Of a stretch of DNA of 64,000 nt, positions 29,804 to 41,277 are shown one piece after another. This DNA is from Gracilaria gracilis (Eukaryota; Rhodophyta; Florideophyceae; Gracilariales; Gracilariaceae): positions 372,001 to 436,000 of the forward strand of contig JARGSG010000227.1 of assembly GCA_030374805.1 (NCBI GenBank). The letters are read 5' to 3'. Position numbers and translations under genes: made by a program. The notes under the pieces were generated by a model. The model worked only from the letters and a program-made list of their open reading frames with translations. It was not told where the DNA came from and did no database searches. Positions within the stretch are counted from its first letter, which is position 1. Every line of letters begins with the position of its first letter.

Positions 29804-30232
29804 TCAGAGCAGCTCGGCGAGCTTGAGCGGCTGGCGTTCCGAATTGGGGTCGTGCTGCTGTTCGAGACCGCGCACGCTGTGGTGGTCGGACGAAGCGGAG
29901 CGCGGCGGGTGCACCAGCAGCTGGTGCAAGGCGTGCGCGCGCTGCTTGCGCTGCGGCGCCGACGACGACGACGACGACGACAGGCACGACAGCTCAAAGG
30001 CGCGCATCAAGAACGGCTGCAGCGACAACAAGAGCACGTTCCTGGCGTGCGCCAGCACGGAATGCGAGCGGAACACCAGCAGCAGCCACAGCGCGGTGAA
30101 CGCCAGCAGCAGCGGGCTCAGTGCTGCGATAGCGCACAGCGCCCTCGCGCGCCGCGGCTGCGACTGCGGCAGCGGCAGCGGCAGCGGCTGCGGCTGCGGC
30201 TGCGGCTGCGGCTGCGGCTGCGGGGCGCGCAT
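29804..30232 (-). CDS. Small Pro-Gln-repeat membrane protein, unknown
   Basis: 142 residues from ATG (MRAPQPQ). Residues 4-17 are Pro-Gln dipeptides from a GGCTGC hexanucleotide run (about 30166-30222 on the plus strand). A strong hydrophobic segment (ALCAIAALSPLLLAFTALWLLLVF, about 31-54) and an amphipathic stretch (VLLLSLQPFLMRAFELSCL) follow, then a Ser-rich, His-rich tail. Its stop lies 40 bases from the SDHA stop, tail to tail. I do not recognise the family. Because the DNA is GC-rich an accidental open frame is possible, but the coherent membrane segment outside the repeat supports a real protein. Confidence 0.48.
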   Translation of the reverse strand: MRAPQPQPQPQPQPQPLPLPLPQSQPRRARALCAIAALSPLLLAFTALWLLLVFRSHSVLAHARNVLLLSLQPFLMRAFELSCLSSSSSSSAPQRKQRAHALHQLLVHPPRSASSDHHSVRGLEQQHDPNSERQPLKLAELL

Positions 30233-30875
30233 CGTGAGACGGAAAGCGGCTGCGCGCTGACGCGCTGCCACGCCGCGAGCGCGCGTCGCCCGCCGCCATT
30301 CATGTACTTAGATACGCGCGCCTGCGACGCGTTCGAATTGGCGCGCGCACGAACGGCGCCGTTGCCACGGCGGCGCCATGCGCGCGCGCGCCTGATGAAT
30401 GGAGCTGCGTCGCTGCCGCGCTGCAATGCAGCGGCGGCTGCATTGCGCGCGCCACGGCCGCAAGCAGCCGCCCGCCGTTGGTGGCGTTCACAACAGCGCT
30501 GCGCGTGACAAGTGTTGTGCGCCACAAGCTGTGGCACCGCGCGCCACGTGGCAACGCGCGCCACGTGGCAACGCGCATCGCGTGGCAACGCGCGCCACGT
30601 GCGCGTGCGCCGCCGATTTTTGCGCGTTTTGGTTGTGGCTGATGCCGCAATCACAACGTGCTCGCGGCGGCGCGCGCGACGCGTGCGCGCGGCGCGCTGC
30701 GCGCTGGCGGCCACGGTGGCCGTTGTGTCGGATGGATATAGCGCGCGCAAACGCGCGCCTGGCGCGCCGCCCCGCCCCCCCCCCTCCGCGCCCCGCTGGT
30801 GCTGGTGGTGGCGTTGTGCTCGCGCAGCCGGCCGTCCGACTCCCGTCTCGCGCCTTTTCGCGTCGCTGCCGCCGT

Positions 30876-30910
<35 letters not shown>

Positions 30911-30959
30911 TTCCGTTGCCTTCTCGCCGCGCGCACGCCCTGCCCGCCCCCACCTCGCC
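30233..30959. promoter_or_regulatory. GC-rich promoter region of GSK3
   Basis: About 730 bases of GC-rich DNA between the small membrane protein and GSK3. The GSK3 frame stays open upstream to an ATG at 30399, but that leader is low-complexity Arg/Ala sequence and is probably not translated. A GCC run lies at 30879-30910. Confidence 0.5.
30545..30601. promoter_or_regulatory. Four 17-nt repeats with G-box/E-box cores
   Basis: CACGTG at 30545-30550, 30562-30567 and 30596-30601, and CGCGTG at 30579-30584, spaced exactly 17 bases apart in repeats of CCACGTGGCAACGCGCG. The palindromic CACGTG is the classic bHLH/bZIP binding core. They lie about 360-415 bases before the GSK3 ATG. Confidence 0.85.
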
Positions 30960-32156
30960 ATGCAGCCGCCGCCGCCGCCGCCGCCGCCGCCCGCTTCTGC
31001 CGCCAATGCGTCGTCTACGCAGCCGTCGTTTCACGCGCCCAATGCGCCCGCCAGAACGGCGCATCAGCCGCCTTCGGCCGCGCTGCGCCCGTCCGCCTCG
31101 TCGTCTGCCACCCCAAAGGAGTCCATTAGCTACAGCGCCGCGCGCGTCATCGGTAACGGCTCGTTCGGTGTCGTGTTTCAGGCTACCGTGCGCGAGACCG
31201 GCGAGACCGTCGCCATCAAAAAGGTGCTGCAGGATAAGCGCTACAAGAATCGCGAGTTGCAAATTATGCGCATGATCGATCACACAAACGTCTGCCAACT
31301 CAAGCATTGCTTCTACTCGTCGGGCGACAAGCCTGACGAGGTCTACCTCAACCTCGTGCTCGAATTCGTGCCAGAGACCGTCTATAGAATCTCAAAGCAC
31401 TACTCCAAGGTCAAGACTCCGATTCCCACCATTTATATCAAGTTGTACATTTATCAGCTGCTGCGAGCTTTGGCCTACATTCATTCGCTGGGCATCTGTC
31501 ATCGCGATATCAAGCCGCAAAACCTCTTGCTCGATCCTACCACCCAAGTGCTCAAACTGTGTGACTTTGGATCCGCAAAGGTGCTCGTTCGGGAGGAGCC
31601 TAATATCAGCTACATCTGTTCTCGTTACTACAGAGCGCCCGAACTCATCTTTGGCGCTACCGACTACTTGCCCGCAATCGATGTGTGGTCTACTGGTTGT
31701 GTCATGGCAGAACTCATGCAAGGTCACCCGCTCTTCCCTGGAGAGTCTGGTGTGGACCAACTGGTGGAGATTATCAAGGTGCTGGGAACGCCTACCAAGG
31801 AAGAGATTATGGCAATGAACCGCAATTATACAGAGTTTAAGTTTCCGCAGATCAAGTCTTTACCTTGGACAAAGGTGTTCCGTCATCGCACCAGTGCAGA
31901 CGCCATTGACTTGGTGTCCAAGATGCTGCAATACTCGCCCACCATGAGACTCAAACCTATGCAGGGTTTGGCACATGCTTACTTTGATGAACTCCGTTCT
32001 TCTACGTGCAAGTTGCCAAACGGCAAACCGCTTCCGCCGCTGTTTAATTTCTCAAAACATGAGTTTCACCATGCGGCCGATCTGGCTTCAAGTATTTTGC
32101 CGCGAAGTGTTTATGACGAGTTGCATAAAAAGTATGGCGATCCTGTCAGACAGTGA
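30960..32156 (+). CDS. GSK3: Glycogen synthase kinase 3 / shaggy-type kinase
   Basis: 398 residues from ATG, usual for GSK3. A poly-Pro and Ser/Ala-rich tail (1-55) precedes the kinase domain: glycine loop [13 protein letters not shown] (63-75), VAIKK, catalytic [14 protein letters not shown], and the activation loop [14 protein letters not shown] with the Tyr whose autophosphorylation activates GSK3. The [21 protein letters not shown] helix and the FNFSKHE end are family hallmarks. It is a Ser/Thr kinase that prefers substrates primed by phosphate. The poly-Pro start is encoded by a CCG run (30966-30992). GC content drops from the 5' third onward. The upstream G-box repeats may control it. 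Confidence 0.95.
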   Translation: MQPPPPPPPPPASAANASSTQPSFHAPNAPARTAHQPPSAALRPSASSSATPKESISYSAARVIGNGSFGVVFQATVRETGETVAIKKVLQDKRYKNRELQIMRMIDHTNVCQLKHCFYSSGDKPDEVYLNLVLEFVPETVYRISKHYSKVKTPIPTIYIKLYIYQLLRALAYIHSLGICHRDIKPQNLLLDPTTQVLKLCDFGSAKVLVREEPNISYICSRYYRAPELIFGATDYLPAIDVWSTGCVMAELMQGHPLFPGESGVDQLVEIIKVLGTPTKEEIMAMNRNYTEFKFPQIKSLPWTKVFRHRTSADAIDLVSKMLQYSPTMRLKPMQGLAHAYFDELRSSTCKLPNGKPLPPLFNFSKHEFHHAADLASSILPRSVYDELHKKYGDPVRQ

Positions 32157-32475
32157 GCCTCTACTCCTCCCTCCATGTGGTGTACGTTCGTTTTGTTTTT
32201 TTCTATTTCACTCAACCTTTTGTTGCTCTGCCCGAAACAAACAGAGACATGCCCTTTCACTTAGAACAGTAAAACTTAGTCGAGAGACACAAGCAGTACA
32301 GGTATGCACGCCTACTAGCATTTTTTTTTCGAATCAAGTTTTGTATTACTCGTTTTGTGTTCGAGTTGGCAAGGAGAATCACATCATGTGATTCTTGCTT
32401 GTCAAGCATGGCGCTTCAGTTCTGATTTTGGGATGACGTGGGGTTTTCACAAGTAGGAAGTGCAAAAATAGGGCA
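32157..32475. other. GSK3 3' flank up to the retrotransposon
   Basis: Ordinary AT-richer 3' flank. The bases 32476-32480 (TCTAC) are the target-site duplication of the element that follows. Confidence 0.6.
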
Positions 32476-32480
32476 TCTAC

Positions 32481-32685
32481 TGTAGCGCGCGAGCGGGGGC
32501 GAAAGGGGTCGAGCGAAGTGCGCGCATAGTTGACCGCCGGCGGGCAGAGCGCCGAGCCGGACGGTCGCGCAATTTATTTTGCCAGTGCAACACACCGGCG
32601 CATTGCTGTGCGCCGGGCGTTGCACTGCGCACAAATGACGCGTGTGTGGCGCTCTCGCCTTGCAAGAGGCCGACCGGTATCAACA
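32481..32685 (-). repeat. 3' LTR of the Copia element
   Basis: 205 bp, GC-rich, TG...CA termini in either orientation. Indistinguishable by eye from the other LTR. Confidence 0.95.
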
Positions 32686-33157
32686 CCGTCCCTCAAGGCG
32701 AAGCGACTACTCTTCCTACACCACTTATAAGCATCTAGTTACTGAGCCCAATTCACAAGTAAAGCATAATATCAACGACCGAAGAGCAGGGTCTGTAGAC
32801 ACGATTTCTCTGCAAATCTGTCTCTTCTCTGGCATTATCTTGCAAATGCCAAAGGCGTGGTGCAACATTCAAAACATAATATAAATACATTCATACATAA
32901 CGCATCACACACATAGTTCCACCAGCTCCAAGCTGGGGAGTCATTACTTGTTCACACCAGTAAACTCCAAAACCCAGATATCATGTAAAAACCCGTTGGG
33001 ACAAAAACACATGTACCTCTGTGGGAAAACAGAGAAGGTTGTGAACCACAAACATTCATAAACAATTATTCAGACATTCAAACATGTAGCAAACAAAAGA
33101 GACAAAACAAAACATAACAAAGTAGTTAGTGTAGTCAGTAGACCCCAACAATTCTTC

Positions 33158-36100
33158 CTAGAACGAGTCAATATGCATCAAGCTGACCATCCTAGTCACT
33201 TCTGGGAGGGACGCACACTTTGTCAGTATGTCAGCGATCTGTTGACTCCTTGGGATTTTGCACAGCTTAATAATTTGACCTCTCTCCAGGTCCCGCACAT
33301 GGTGCGTCTTCAAATCGATGTGCTTGTTTCGAGCAGATATCTGTGGACTCGTGGTCAAAGATATAGCAGCCGAGCTATCATTCATGATCTTTGTGGCTTC
33401 GAACCATAGATCCTCGCTCCAAGGCTGGATGTGTGCGAATTCAAAATACATCTTTCGTATCCACGAAAGGTCTTTCGCGCAGGTAGAAAGAGCGATATAC
33501 TCCGCCTCTGCCGAAGATAGCGCAATTACCGTTTGACGCTTTGATTTCCACATGACTGGTGCGTCGTTGACGACGATAACGTACCCTGTTGTGGACTTAC
33601 GAGTCTCAATGCATCCCCCCCCAATCGGCGTCAGCGTACGCACAGAGTGAGGCGGGAGAAATAGGACGGTGGGCTGGAAAATGAAGTCCATAATCCATAG
33701 TGCCAGCCAAGTACCTAAATAATCGTTTGAGCAGCGATAAGTGTCGTTCACATGGGTTATGTAAATGCCTTGAGAGCGCTGATATGGGAAAGGAAAGGTC
33801 AGGACGGGTAGATACAGAAATGTAAAGTAATGCACCAATCCCTGACCTATACTCTGCATGATCATCTGTCGAAAGAATGACGTCTTCCTCACCAGATGGC
33901 AGTACATTGGCAGCCGTAGGGAAAGGTGATCCAACTGCATTGCACTGTTGCATACCAAACTTCTTGAGAATTTGTAGTGCATATCCATATTGATTAACCT
34001 TAATGCCGGAAGGAGATCGCTGAATATTCCAACCTATGAATGACTTCAGCTCCCCATAGAGCTTCACATCAAACGTTGCAGACAGTTTGTGTTTGAAGTC
34101 ATTTAGAAGTTTGGCATTGTTGGCAGCGAATGCGCAGTCGTCGACTATAACAGCCAAGATCAGGAAGTTGTCCTGCTCGCGGAACATGAAGACGCGAGAG
34201 TCGAGAGCTGATGTCACAAAGTTCCATGATAGGAGAGCTTCAGAAAAGAGGGAACCCCATATTATTCCAGCTTGGACAGCACCGTAGATGGAGTTAAGCA
34301 GTTTGCAGACATGGCCTGTCTTCTCCACATTGCCAGTGGAGTTAGAGGGTTGTTCCATAATTATCGGAACATCCAGTTTTCCATATAAGTAGGCATTTGA
34401 TATGTCTGCTCCCTCCAGTAAAAGGTTTTGTGCGGCAGCAACTGAGAGAAGAATGCGTAGTGCTTCATGACAGGCTACTGGCGCATAAGTGTTGAATGGA
34501 TCGAAGTCAATGAAGGGCTTCTGTTTGTCTCCCCGTAGACAGCAGCGTGCCTTCTTCAAGAACTTCTTCCCGACTCCATCCAACATCTTCTCCTTGAAGA
34601 CCCAAGTATACGGAACCGGTTTCATCCAGGATTCCCTGGGTATAAGTTCCCAAGTGTTACGGCGGATGAGTGCGTTCATCTCGCGGTCGATGGCCTCACA
34701 CCAACCGGAATCTCTGCACGCGTCCTTGAAACTACTTGGAACGTTGGGGTCATACACAGTTTTCTTGGAGACCCATACATTTGGAAAGTTATGCGCGATT
34801 GTTGTCATCGCCTTTACCAGGTGGTCCTCCAAGTCAGGACCGGTATCGGTCTGTGAGGTATGGTCCGTTTCCTCTGTCTCCTGTTGGCGAGTTATACCCT
34901 CCAGGAGGGTGGAGATGTTTGGAAGAGGAGAGGAGTTGACAGCCTTGAAGTCCAGAATACGGCAAGTGACGACCGAGTTCTTCCCCGGCACAAACACACG
35001 GGCGAGTGTGGTGTCGCTTTGCATGCCCACGAAGTGCGCGAAGACAGAACGGGGGAGGAACTTCTTTGATGCCACGGTCTTGGACCGATATACAAAGGCG
35101 TAGCCAGGCTGACCAAAGTTCGGAATGTTCGTAAAGTCGATTATAATGGACGGATTCCATTCCAGAATCGGTATCCGTCCTTGTATCCTTGAAGATGGAG
35201 CCCTATTTCGGAGCCAGTTGGCATGGTTCATTGCCTCTGCCCAGAAGGAAATGGGCAGTTTGCTCGCGAAGAGAAGTACACGAGCCCTGGTCCAATGTTC
35301 TTGGATAAGCCTCTCCGCGGCTCCATTAGATTCGGAGGCGTAGGCAGGAGAGTAGTCCAAGAGTATGCCATGATCGAAGCAGAAAGTGTCCAACTCACTG
35401 CTTTTGTGTTCGCCGGCCCCGTCCAGGCGAACATTCTTCAAGCGAAACGAGTGGTTAAGTTCTAGCTCCGATCTGCGTTTGTACCAAGCCAGGTGCTTCA
35501 AAACACTAGCACCTGTCTTGTCCATCAAGAAGAAAACGTCTGACTTGGAAGTGTGGTCATCCAGTACGGCCATGGCGTAGATTGCACCAGAGAGAGATGG
35601 CGAAATCTTTCCCGACAGGTCCATGTGGATAAGTTCCAAGGGACTTGACGTCGAAACGGATCGCGACCGGGCGGTGATTGGGTTCCGTTTCTTCTTGCCT
35701 GTGAGGCAAGGGACGCACGTCAACGACTCCAAGATGGAACGTTGAAAGTAAGGCACAGAGTCGAAAGACTTGGCAAGGTTCTGGTATCTACTTGGGTGAA
35801 GATGACCAGTTCGACCGTGCCATTCCAAAGCCAGCTCCTGATTGCTGTTACTTGCGTTCACGACCATCACTTGTTTGTCGTTATCAGCGAGGTCCATGAC
35901 GAAGAGGCCTTGGTTGATTTCCGTTTCCCAAATGATTTCAGAGTTTCGGTTAGGATCCATGATGAAACATCCATTGAATGGCCGAATGGTGGAAGTGAAC
36001 ATCACCATGAACTCTACACTGAGAACGCCAACAGAAAGGATGTTCGACTCAAAGGCAGGCGCGTGGTAAGCCTCGATGAGTGTAGCACGGTTCAAAGGTA

Positions 36101-37331
36101 TCCAGACATGACCTTTGCCAACGAGACGAGCTGTTCCTGAGGCAGCCTGAACAGTCTCGATCTCAATTCGTTCGTAGCGAATGAACGACTTCCGCGAATG
36201 GAAGAAGTGATGAGTTGCCCCTGAGTCAATATAGGCTGAGTCCAATTTCGTTTGAGAAAGAAGAGCGATCTTACTCTTGAACTTGGCCATATTGCAGTTG
36301 AAGCCAGGTGAAGGAGGCGGATCATCATTTCTTTGCACCACATATGAACGAGGTTTGGAGTTATGATTTGAGTTACGATTATCATTTCCATCCCCCCTTG
36401 GTGCAAACCCTGAGTTCCAGTTGGATTGGCGTTGTCCTCCTTTGTGGGACCCATACTGTGAACGACGAGAACCACCGTTGTTGCGATTAGATTGCTGCCG
36501 TCCGTTGGAGTTGTGCTGGTTATCATTATTGTCAGACTCCTCACGTTTGCGTTTGTAGCAATCTCGAGCGTAATGTCCACGACGACCGCAGTAGTAGCAA
36601 TTGTCATCGTAGCGGCTCTTGGTAGCCGAGGACTTGTTACGCCGGTTTCGCTGCTTTCGACCACCCTTGTTTGCCGTGTTGGCTTTCGGTTGGGTAGTGG
36701 GGGTGGACGAAGGAGCGGAGGATGTCGGGTTGTTAGGGTTCTTGCGACGAGCCACTTCAGCTTCGACAGCGTTCACAATGGAGTCGAACCCGACATCGGT
36801 TAGGTTTGACATCATGGCCAAGGGAGCAAAGGAGTTGGGGAGACTTCGAATGAGTTTGGAGACTTTGTCTTTCTCCGAAAGTTCCTCATCGAAGGTGGCA
36901 AGTTCCCCAACAACTTCCAGGAACTTAGCGACGTGCTTATTCCAGTCGTCGCTGTCCTTGTATACCAAAGTGTCCAGACGATGGCGGATGTTCTGCACAG
37001 CTTGCGCGTTGGTGGTTGTGTACACGCGCTGCAGTTCATCCCAGAGATCTTTGGCCGTTTTGTCATCATCATCGACAAACATTCGAACAAGAGCAAGCGG
37101 AGAGTCACCGAGGCAGAGTGTGATGGTGCTCTTCGCTTTGACTGACTTTTCGAACCAAGATCTCATTGCCCGGTTTGTGGGGTTGAACCCATCAGGACGT
37201 GGGTCAAGACCGGAAAGAAATGGGTCGTCTCTGCGGAGATACGCCAGAAGACGACGACGCCAGAGAATGTAGTCGGTGGGGACCTTGAGCTTTGGAAGCC
37301 TGCCAAGGAGACCCTCATTTGTGCCCGACAT
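33158..37331 (-). CDS. Copia gag-pol coding region (element gene, about one break)
   Basis: Parts in order on the minus strand: a Gag region beginning MSGTNEGLLGRLPKL with an RNA-binding zinc knuckle (CYYCGRRGHYARDC), an aspartic protease (DSGATHHFF), a GAG-pre-integrase His/Cys zinc region, the integrase core (HMDLSG and the later SNGAAERLIQ region), a reverse transcriptase with the GADISNAYL and VDD regions, and an RNase H with RKSTTGYVI and SSAEAEYIAL. The order places it in Ty1/Copia. It looks almost whole, with about one break in the frame. It belongs to the mobile element and is not a host gene. Confidence 0.9.
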
Positions 37332-38625
37332 TGAGGCGTCCGGGGAGCGACGGATGAAAGTGTATGATCAACCTTCTTCTACGAGATAAGGATATCGCGA
37401 CCTACGGGGTAGGAACGTTTCTTCTTCTTCTTGAACTTCTTGAACTTCTTCTTCTTCAACTTCGCCAGTCCCCTACCGGTGGAGGAGGTGTGAACTTGAG
37501 GTGTTCCTGGCCCAACCTTGGGAGCCAGGCGATCGATGTAGGACGGGTCCCCGCAATTAAGCAGCTAACCCCGCACCACAACAAACAGACCTTTGAAGGA
37601 TCTTCCCGCACCCACAAAGCGGAGGGTACTTCACTTCGTCCAACAAAGGAAAAACAAGCAGTAGTAAAACGTAGTAACGTAGTATAGAGCATACGCTTCG
37701 TACGGCAGAACGTACTCGTGGCACGAAGAACGGACGAGCAGAGGCCACTTCTTCTCTCAAGGAGAGCGAGAAAAACCGGTTCTTGAAGTAATGTTGAAAA
37801 CGAAATTCTTTTCGTAATCCAAGACGTTGCATTGCCGGAGAAAATGTGGCTGATGTAGAAGGAACGAGTAACCTGTGGCCCAGAAGCAGACGCAATTTAT
37901 CGAGAGGTGTAAACGTTATCAACATGATGAACGTCATACAGATGCAAAATCAAGACCGTTGTAGAAATCCAAGAGAGTGTAGCGTAGAAATTGTTGCGCA
38001 AGCATGCAGATCCGACAACAGAACAAGAACAGGGTGTAGATGATAGTAGGACGTTGCTAAGCTTTGAAATAGAGTGAAGAAGTGTAGGTGCCAAACCAGT
38101 TAGAGACGTAAGAAATTAGTGATCGCAAGCATTTTGAGATGCACCGAATTGTATGCCACACAATGTATAGTAGGAAAGAGGGAAGTCGTTTGGAATCGCA
38201 TCGTAGTTGCAGCGGAGGCACATTGTCCCTTCGCAGTAAAGATGCAGGAAAACCAGTAATCATCAATCTTCACAATAGATTACCATCTAGATTCTGTACT
38301 TCCATTTAGAATGAACAAATAAAGTAGAAAAGTTATATACATACTTATCCTGTCCGATGCCAACCAACTTTCAGAGCCACAACAAAGTCTATAGACTTGG
38401 GAGCCCATCACGAAGTCAATCGCGCACGGTAGGTTTCGCTTTGGCAGTGCTCTAGCCGCGACATACCTATGGGCATGGGAGCCGAGATAACCGCTAAGCA
38501 ACCCGTCCAGTTTTTGAGTAGTTGAGCGTACGCGCAATAGAAGCGCGGTAGCGCGCAGAGAAAGGGGCCGATCATGTGCGCAAGCGATGGCGGCCCGGGG
38601 CAGCGCGCCCCAGGCGATGCTACCA

Positions 38626-38830
38626 TGTAGCGCGCGAGCGGGGGCGAAAGGGGTCGAGCGAAGTGCGCGCATAGTTGACCGCCGGCGGGCAGAGCGCCGA
38701 GCCGGACGGTCGCGCAATTTATTTTGCCAGTGCAACACACCGGCGCATTGCTGTGCGCCGGGCGTTGCACTGCGCACAAATGACGCGTGTGTGGCGCTCT
38801 CGCCTTGCAAGAGGCCGACCGGTATCAACA
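38626..38830 (-). repeat. 5' LTR of the Copia element
   Basis: 205 bp. By eye identical to 32481-32685. Followed outward by the target duplication TCTAC at 38831-38835. Confidence 0.95.
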
Positions 38831-38835
38831 TCTAC

Positions 38836-39989
38836 TGTCAACGTATGTAGATACACCGCTAAATTGACTTGCGATGCATTGGTGAGGTGCCCTGGCACAA
38901 AGTAAGTTTTTTCCACCAGTAACATGCCAAAAGGATACACGCATGTCGAGGCCAGTATCTATTTGCTGTACGTAGCTCTACTGACTGACAAATGTTTCCT
39001 CTTTGGTGGTGGCAGCTGACAAACAGTGACACGCAAATACACGCAAGCTGCTCACTCCGTTCTCGGGCACGAAACCAGAGGCGCAAAAGTGTGTTCACCT
39101 TGAAGGAGACAAACTTCACACTTGGCTTGGCTGCACACACGAAGCTGTACAGGTAAAATTACGCTTGGCGATGCTCGGCGCAGTCGATAATTACCCTTGT
39201 AGTGCCTGTTTTCCGCACAAGTGCACATCGCTGCTGCGGCCACTGTTGGGCAATTTCAACACGATTGAGAGCAGAAATGAGTATGTCCTACCAGTGATAA
39301 CATGTGGCTCTCATATGAGGTGGCTCTCGTATGAGGTAGACTTGTCCTACGCGTTCAAACTTCGAACTTCATACTGCCATTGTGACTGCTGTGAGGCGAT
39401 TTGAATCACTTGGAGGTGTCTGTTTGTTTGCCACTTTCAATCACCGTGCACTCGTTGCCGACTTGGGATGTCCGTCATATAGATAGCCACCTAAAGTTAC
39501 AGTACGAAGGTGAAATTTTATTGAAGCAAGGAGATGATGAAAGAAGTCTTCTCTTCGTGGGAGCCGCCGAGACACCTCCTTCTGGTAGATACCAGTACCG
39601 TTGTGCAGGGTAATTTATCATGTCCCAGAGAAAGAGGAACGCGGCACTAATGTTTTTCATTTCACATCCATATAAAAACGGCCAACATTCTGGCCCATTC
39701 GGACGGCGACAATGTCGCACATCACTCCTGCTGAGCGGCTCTATTTCGCTCAACAACTCCAAAACCCGCATCTCGAACACAACTTCATTCTTACAAGCCA
39801 TCGACGTTCGCGTGCTAGTCTCATCGAGTCGCAAGTACAACGGTACTTACCAGAGTATTTCATTCTACTATTTACGCACAGTAACTTTTCTTCTCGGACC
39901 TCAGTGTGAAGCGTACCGGCTTCTGCGGAAGAACCCGCTCTATACACCCCGGATCAACGTCTGCTATCGACATCACTCTCGCTCTCCGA
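38836..39989. other. Intergenic, no gene recognised
   Basis: About 1.15 kb between the retrotransposon and the mL21 gene. A 65-codon ATG frame at 39712-39909 starts in a protein-like way (MSHITPAERLYFAQQLQ) but soon loses sense; it could be a short 5' exon or an upstream frame. Nothing firm. Confidence 0.35.
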
Positions 39990-40802
39990 ATGTTACGAAC
40001 AGCATGGCGCTCTCTTTGCTCTACCGCAATCACCGGCGGCGGACAAACGCTTAGAACAAACATCAACAGAATAGCACCGACCGCATCAAGTCAATCACTA
40101 CCTTCATTGCACTTCAAATCATCCCGCATGGGCTCGTATCGGCGTCGGTTTTGTTCCTCTGCTTTCGTTTCCGAAGAATATCATGCAGAAGATCCCCACT
40201 CATCTTCATCCGAAAGTGTAAGGGAAATTGAAAGAGTTCCACTCCCACCAGGTCTCAGCAACGACAAGTTCGGGCTTTATGAAGTGCTGCACAGCGGAAA
40301 AGACGTGCGCGATGTCAAAGCAAAGAATGCAGTTGTTGCGATACATGGTCCTACAGAACTATGGCTCCCAAAGGGAGTGGAGGAACATGGAGCAAGCGGC
40401 GGAATGTGGGCTGTGATCGCAACAGCTGGCACGCAGTACAAAGTGATGAAAGGAGATGTGCTGTACACCAATAGACAGGTCGGCGATGTTAACACACAAA
40501 TTGCTTTTGATTCGGTTTTGGCTATTGGTGCCTTTGACTGGACATTGTTTGGGCGTCCTGCTATTCGTGAGGCCAAAGTGCTTGCTACCATTGAAGAGCA
40601 GACCAAGAGCTCGAAGGTTATGGTCACTAAATTTAAGAAACGAAAAGGATACCTGAGAAGGAAGGGACACCGGCAGCCGATTACTAGATTTAGAATTGAT
40701 GATATTGTTTATGAATGGCCTGATGCTGAAATGATCAAACCATACAAGGTGACTTTCAACCCCAAAAGACCTCCGTTACCAAACCATCTGCGCCCACTAT
40801 GA
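39990..40802 (+). CDS. MRPL21: Mitochondrial large-subunit ribosomal protein bL21
   Basis: 270 residues from ATG (MLRTAWRSLCSTAITGG; the longer frame opens on GTG). The N-terminus is basic and Ser/Thr-rich with no acids for about 60 residues, a mitochondrial presequence. The bL21 domain starts near residue 138: MWAVIATAGTQYKVMKGDVLYTNRQ, then VLAIGAFDWTLFGRPAIREAKVLATIEEQ, then VTKFKKRKGYLRRKGHRQPITRFRIDDI, the RNA-binding KKRK-YRRKxGHRQ-type signature of L21. A C-terminal extension ends PNHLRPL, as in mitochondrial members. A plastid location is less likely because red algal plastid genomes usually encode their own rpl21. Confidence 0.9.
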   Translation: MLRTAWRSLCSTAITGGGQTLRTNINRIAPTASSQSLPSLHFKSSRMGSYRRRFCSSAFVSEEYHAEDPHSSSSESVREIERVPLPPGLSNDKFGLYEVLHSGKDVRDVKAKNAVVAIHGPTELWLPKGVEEHGASGGMWAVIATAGTQYKVMKGDVLYTNRQVGDVNTQIAFDSVLAIGAFDWTLFGRPAIREAKVLATIEEQTKSSKVMVTKFKKRKGYLRRKGHRQPITRFRIDDIVYEWPDAEMIKPYKVTFNPKRPPLPNHLRPL

Positions 40803-41277
40803 AGCTGTCAATATAAACTGCCTACCTCTACTAGACGAAGGAGTAATCTGTATCTACATGCCTTGGTATAAAGGTGCTCTATGGTATATGCCCTGCCGAG
40901 AACAATCGCAGGAATCGTAAGCCTCTGTTCTTTGTGGACCGGGGCTGCCCAGACGGGTCCGGTGAGACGTCACGTCGCGTCAAATGCTTGTACGTGTACC
41001 AATCAGCGACCAGGAGAGCGGTTTGGGAATGTAAGCGCAAAGCATGATGTGTCACATCTCCTCCCCGCGGGACCGTTTTTGGCCCCAATTCCAATCATGC
41101 GCCCGCAACGTCGATTTGCTCGTCTCAGCCATTTCCGTTACTCACTGCCGTCAAGCCCCAAGACAGAAGACGTTTTATTGCAGTCGGCATGAACTCTTTA
41201 GTGCGCCCCGTCGTGCGCATCTAACTAACTTGTCTCGGTGACGTATTCCCGTCGACCATAACTACGTCACCCCAATC
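40803..41277. other. Spacer before the channel gene
   Basis: About 475 bases. 3' flank of mL21 and 5' region of the channel gene; no motif recognised. Confidence 0.35.

Larger units (their letters stand above)
32481..38830 (-). mobile_element. Copia-type (Ty1/Copia) LTR retrotransposon, young insertion
   Basis: A 6350-bp element on the minus strand. Two 205-bp direct LTRs (TG...CA ends) enclose gag-pol and are flanked by the 5-bp target duplication TCTAC (32476-32480 and 38831-38835). Next to the 5' LTR (high-coordinate end) the minus strand reads TGGTAGC, suited to priming by a tRNA ending GCTACCA, consistent with initiator-Met tRNA. Next to the 3' LTR lies a purine tract (TTGAGGGACGG). A 1.3-kb leader separates the 5' LTR from gag. 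The LTRs look identical by eye, so the insertion is recent. Coding capacity is nearly whole, with about one break. Copia family by domain order (integrase before reverse transcriptase). Confidence 0.95.

Noticed and set aside
30399-30959. In-frame 187-codon N-terminal extension of GSK3 from ATG 30399
   Set aside because: Low-complexity Arg/Ala translation across the G-box array; the downstream ATG gives the normal GSK3 length.
39712-39909. Short ATG frame upstream of mitochondrial L21
   Set aside because: Begins plausibly but has no domain; may be an upstream frame or 5' exon and cannot be supported.
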